This document shows, piece after piece, positions 41,182 to 43,500 of a stretch of 43,500 bases of DNA. The notes under the pieces are model-generated. The model worked only from the letters and a program-made list of their open reading frames with translations. It did no database searches and was not told the origin of the DNA. Positions within the stretch are counted from its first letter, which is position 1. Every line of letters starts with the position of its first letter. This DNA is from Oscillospiraceae bacterium (GTDB lineage: Bacteria; Bacillota; Clostridia; Oscillospirales; Oscillospiraceae), in assembly GCA_017619535.1 (NCBI GenBank), contig JAFZSD010000021.1, forward strand, positions 1 to 43,500, written 5' to 3'. A program made the translations under genes and the position numbers.

Positions 41182-42735
41182 ATGTCTCCGACACTGAAGG
41201 TCATAATCTACATCATCGCTGCAATCGTGGTGTTTATTATAGCATTTGTCCTCGGAATCACGTACCGCAAAAAAGTCTCCGAACGAGAGATACAGAGTGC
41301 TGAGGAACAGGCAAAGAAAATAATCAACGAAGCCATAAAAGCTGCAGAGAGCAAGAAGAGAGAAGCCCTTGTGGAGGCCAAGGAAGAGATCCACAGAAAC
41401 CGCACCGAGTACGAAAGAGAGGTAAAGGAGAGACGCTCCGAACTCCAGAAGCAGGAGAGACGTCTCCTGCAGAAGGAAGAGAACCTTGACAAGAAGACAG
41501 ACGCCGTAGAAAAGAAGGCTGAACAGCTGACGAAGAAGCTGTCAGACCTGGATGCGGCGAAGGAAGAGGTAGCCACCATCAAGCGCAGCCAGTTCGAGCT
41601 GCTCGAAAAGATATCCGGCTACACCGTGGAGGAGGCCAAGGCCTTCCTCATTAAGAACCTTGAATCCGAAGTGACCCACGAGGCCGCGATGAAGATCAAG
41701 GAGATCGAAGCCCGCTTCAAGGAAGAGGCGGACACGAAAGCGCGCGAATACATCGCGACGGCGATCCAGCGCTGCGCGGCCGACCACGCCGCGGAAGTAA
41801 CGGTTTCCGTAGTCCCGCTCCCCAACGACGAGATGAAGGGCCGCATAATCGGCCGCGAGGGCCGCAACATCCGCTCCATCGAGACTCTGACGGGCGTCGA
41901 CCTCATAATCGACGACACCCCCGAGGCGATCACGATATCCTGCTTCGACCCCGTACGCCGCGAGATCGCGCGGCTCACTCTTGAGAAACTCATACTCGAC
42001 GGCCGCATCCACCCCGCGCGCATCGAAGAGATGATCGAGAAAGCGAAGAAGGAAGTCAACGCCACCATCAAGGCGGAGGGCGAGAGAGCCACGTTCGAGA
42101 CCGGCGTCCACGGACTGCATCCGGAGCTCATAAAGCTTCTGGGCCGCCAGAAGTACCGCACCAGTTACGGGCAGAACGTCCTCAATCATTCCATAGAGGT
42201 CGCGAACCTGTCCGGTCTGCTGGCCGCGGAACTCGGGGTCGACGTGATGACTGCGAAGCGCGCAGGCCTTCTCCACGACCTGGGCAAATCCGTTGACCAC
42301 GAGATGGAAGGCAGCCACGTCACTATCGGCGTTGAGCTGGCCAGGAAGTACAAGGAAAGCGAGGAGGTCATCCACGCCATCCATGCCCATCACGGCGATG
42401 TCGAGCCCAAGACCATAATCGCATGCATAGTCCAGGCCGCGGACGCCATATCCGCGTCGAGACCGGGTGCACGCCGCGAGAACATCGAAAACTACATAAA
42501 GCGTCTCGAAAAACTCGAAGAGCTTACCAACAGCTTCAGCGGAGTCGAGACGTCCTACGCCATACAGGCGGGCCGCGAGATCCGCATAATGGTCAAACCG
42601 GAGGAAGTCTCCGAGGATATGATGGTCCTCCTGGCAAGAGATATAGCCAAGAAGATTGAGAACGAACTGGAGTATCCCGGCCAGATAAAGGTCCATCTGC
42701 TGCGTGAGACCAAGGCCATCGAATACGCGAAGTGA
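41182..42735 (+). CDS. rny: Ribonuclease Y
   Basis: A membrane-anchored endoribonuclease that starts mRNA decay in Bacillota. From N to C: one membrane helix, a long charged coiled coil (about residues 30-200), a KH RNA-binding domain with [12 protein letters not shown], and an HD domain with the metal pair in A-G-L-L-H-D-L-G-K and H-A-H-H-G-D. The C-terminal [18 protein letters not shown] matches the family end. The ATG at 41182 is chosen because GGAGGTG precedes it (spacing 12); the in-frame ATG at 41161 has no site but would add 7 residues. It is monocistronic behind its own promoter. Confidence 0.96.
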   Translation: MSPTLKVIIYIIAAIVVFIIAFVLGITYRKKVSEREIQSAEEQAKKIINEAIKAAESKKREALVEAKEEIHRNRTEYEREVKERRSELQKQERRLLQKEENLDKKTDAVEKKAEQLTKKLSDLDAAKEEVATIKRSQFELLEKISGYTVEEAKAFLIKNLESEVTHEAAMKIKEIEARFKEEADTKAREYIATAIQRCAADHAAEVTVSVVPLPNDEMKGRIIGREGRNIRSIETLTGVDLIIDDTPEAITISCFDPVRREIARLTLEKLILDGRIHPARIEEMIEKAKKEVNATIKAEGERATFETGVHGLHPELIKLLGRQKYRTSYGQNVLNHSIEVANLSGLLAAELGVDVMTAKRAGLLHDLGKSVDHEMEGSHVTIGVELARKYKESEEVIHAIHAHHGDVEPKTIIACIVQAADAISASRPGARRENIENYIKRLEKLEELTNSFSGVETSYAIQAGREIRIMVKPEEVSEDMMVLLARDIAKKIENELEYPGQIKVHLLRETKAIEYAK

Positions 42736-42840
42736 TCATCGAATAGTTTTACCGCGCGAAATGGCTGCCCGGGAACCATGGCTCCGGGACCGCGTGAGCG
42801 TCTCCGCTCATAAAGACAGCGAACAGCGCAAGGAGGAAAA

Positions 42841-43140
42841 ATGCTCAATATCACAAAGGAAGCAGAGAACGAAAAGGCAGTATTCATTCTGGAAGGACGC
42901 CTCGACACGATCACCGCTCCGGGGCTGGAAAAGGAACTCAAGGAGACGCTGAGCGGAGTCAGAGAGCTGACACTGGATTTCGAAAAACTCGACTACATCT
43001 CATCCGCCGGTCTGCGGGTGCTGCTGGCAGCCCAGAAGACGATGGCGAAACAGGGCGAGATGAAGCTCGTACATGTCGGCGAAGCCGTAATGGACATTTT
43101 CGACGTCACCGGCTTTTCAGAGATCCTGACCATAGAATGA
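42841..43140 (+). CDS. STAS-domain protein (anti-sigma factor antagonist-like)
   Basis: A single 99-residue STAS domain like SpoIIAA and RsbV, which bind anti-sigma kinases when unphosphorylated. The conserved block is D-Y-I-S-S-A-G-L-R-V-L-L with Ser54 and Ser55 as candidate phosphorylation sites; L-E-G-R-L-D-T-I-T-A opens the fold. CAAGGAGG lies before the ATG. No kinase or sigma factor gene is adjacent, so the partner is elsewhere. A short hairpin occurs in the 105 bases after rny. Confidence 0.9.
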   Translation: MLNITKEAENEKAVFILEGRLDTITAPGLEKELKETLSGVRELTLDFEKLDYISSAGLRVLLAAQKTMAKQGEMKLVHVGEAVMDIFDVTGFSEILTIE

Positions 43141-43151
43141 GAGATAACATG

Positions 43152-43176
43152 ACCGCGCCGGGCTCCGGCGCGGTTT
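43152..43176 (+). terminator. Terminator of the STAS gene
   Basis: ACCGCGCCGG and CCGGCGCGGT (43152-43161 with 43165-43174) close a 3-base loop, extended by CATG/CATG flanks, followed by TTTCATG. Confidence 0.7.
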
Positions 43177-43300
43177 CATGTACTTTAAAGATACCGGAAG
43201 CAGCGGCACGCTCATGAAAATAACGAGACGGCACGCCGCGGCACGGTCCGGCTTCAGGATCACCGGGAATGCGCCGTGATGCTTCCGCGGAAGGGAACGG

Positions 43301-43500
43301 ATGGTGGAACAGATGAGAGTCGAACGTAAAAACGATGTCGCGATGGATCCCTCTGGATTCGTGCTGCTTGCGGACCATATCCCGCAGATCGTGCAGGAGA
43401 TCCGCTATTATTCGACATACAATTTCATCGGCGACAGGATCGACGGCTACGAGGAGCCCTGCGCCCTGCTCACCAGGGAAGCGGCCAGAGCGCTGAAAAA
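43301..43500 (+). CDS. D-alanyl-D-alanine dipeptidase (VanX/DdpX family), 3' partial
   Basis: The first 66 residues of a zinc dipeptidase of peptidase family M15D, cut by the window end. After a variable start, the family opening F-V-L-L-A-D-H-I-P-Q-I-V-Q-E-I-R-Y-Y-S-T-Y-N-F-I-G is clear, followed by I-D-G-Y and a helical A-L-L-T-R-E-A-A-R-A-L. In VanX this is the region ahead of the zinc ligands, which lie beyond the window. AAGGG precedes the ATG at 43301; a second in-frame ATG at 43313 is also possible. Chromosomal relatives in Bacillota usually recycle cell-wall D-Ala-D-Ala and do not by themselves indicate vancomycin resistance; no vanH or vanA lies in the window. Confidence 0.83.
   Translation, partial: MVEQMRVERKNDVAMDPSGFVLLADHIPQIVQEIRYYSTYNFIGDRIDGYEEPCALLTREAARALK

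Noticed and set aside
43301..43500. Vancomycin resistance gene vanX
   Set aside because: Only the first part of an M15D dipeptidase is visible and there is no vanH or vanA partner in the window; recycling dipeptidases share this sequence.

Overview
The window reads as a chromosomal segment of a strictly anaerobic, GC-rich, low-redundancy Bacillota (Clostridia, gut-type) genome. The reasons are AGGAGG-type ribosome binding sites, a lysine riboswitch, RNase Y, a glycyl radical enzyme with its activase, and a tungsten-type aldehyde ferredoxin oxidoreductase. The exact genus cannot be read from the sequence. I see no insertion sequence, phage gene, CRISPR array or integrase. No gene encoding a DNA-binding transcription regulator is visible among about 36 protein genes. 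Control seems to rest largely on RNA leaders and terminators.

Layout, left to right. (1) 1-7.8 kb, plus strand: an oligopeptide ABC importer (OppA partial, OppB, OppC, OppD, OppF). It has three oddities: a large extracytoplasmic insert in OppB, a helical insert of about 230 residues inside the OppD ATPase, and a membrane tail on OppF. (2) 7.9-9.6 kb, plus: a membrane-anchored, possibly ApbE-like protein and an ASCH-domain protein. (3) 9.6-13.9 kb, minus: dapA-dapB-ddh-lysA, the short dehydrogenase route to meso-diaminopimelate and lysine. It lies behind a recognisable lysine riboswitch with a terminator whose alternative pairing can be written out. (4) 14.1-15.3 kb, plus: the first of three related MFS transporters. 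(5) 15.4-18.2 kb, minus: aldehyde ferredoxin oxidoreductase, a MoaD-like protein ending in Gly-Gly, and a ThiF/MoeB-like adenylyltransferase. (6) 18.4-25.7 kb: a macro-domain protein, an NCS2 nucleobase permease with a three-way-junction leader, and a BMP-type nucleoside ABC importer (lipoprotein, ATPase, two permeases).

(7) 26-28.1 kb: an AqpZ-like aquaporin and, divergently, MFS transporter 2. (8) 28.5-31.9 kb, plus: an orphan TRAP-type solute-binding lipoprotein, then three tandem cupin-like proteins carrying five related domains between them. I do not recognise this as a described system. (9) 32.1-37.9 kb, minus: a glycyl radical enzyme, its activase and MFS transporter 3 form one apparent operon behind a consensus promoter and a leader of about 260 nt; a GNAT acetyltransferase lies downstream. 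(10) 38-43.5 kb: a metallophosphoesterase, tRNA-Arg(CCU), a membrane-anchored putative glycoside hydrolase with an SH3-like region, RNase Y, a STAS-domain protein, and the start of a VanX/DdpX-type dipeptidase.

How the parts fit: the cell appears to scavenge peptides and nucleosides or nucleobases, make its own diaminopimelate, and run anaerobic oxidative and radical chemistry on small acids or aldehydes. Each of the three MFS paralogues lies near one of these modules (diaminopimelate/AOR, TRAP-cupin, glycyl radical enzyme), which suggests related acid or product transport. The best candidates for something undescribed are the DctP plus triple-cupin cluster and the glycyl radical enzyme with an atypical Cys loop (S-G-C-L-G-Y).
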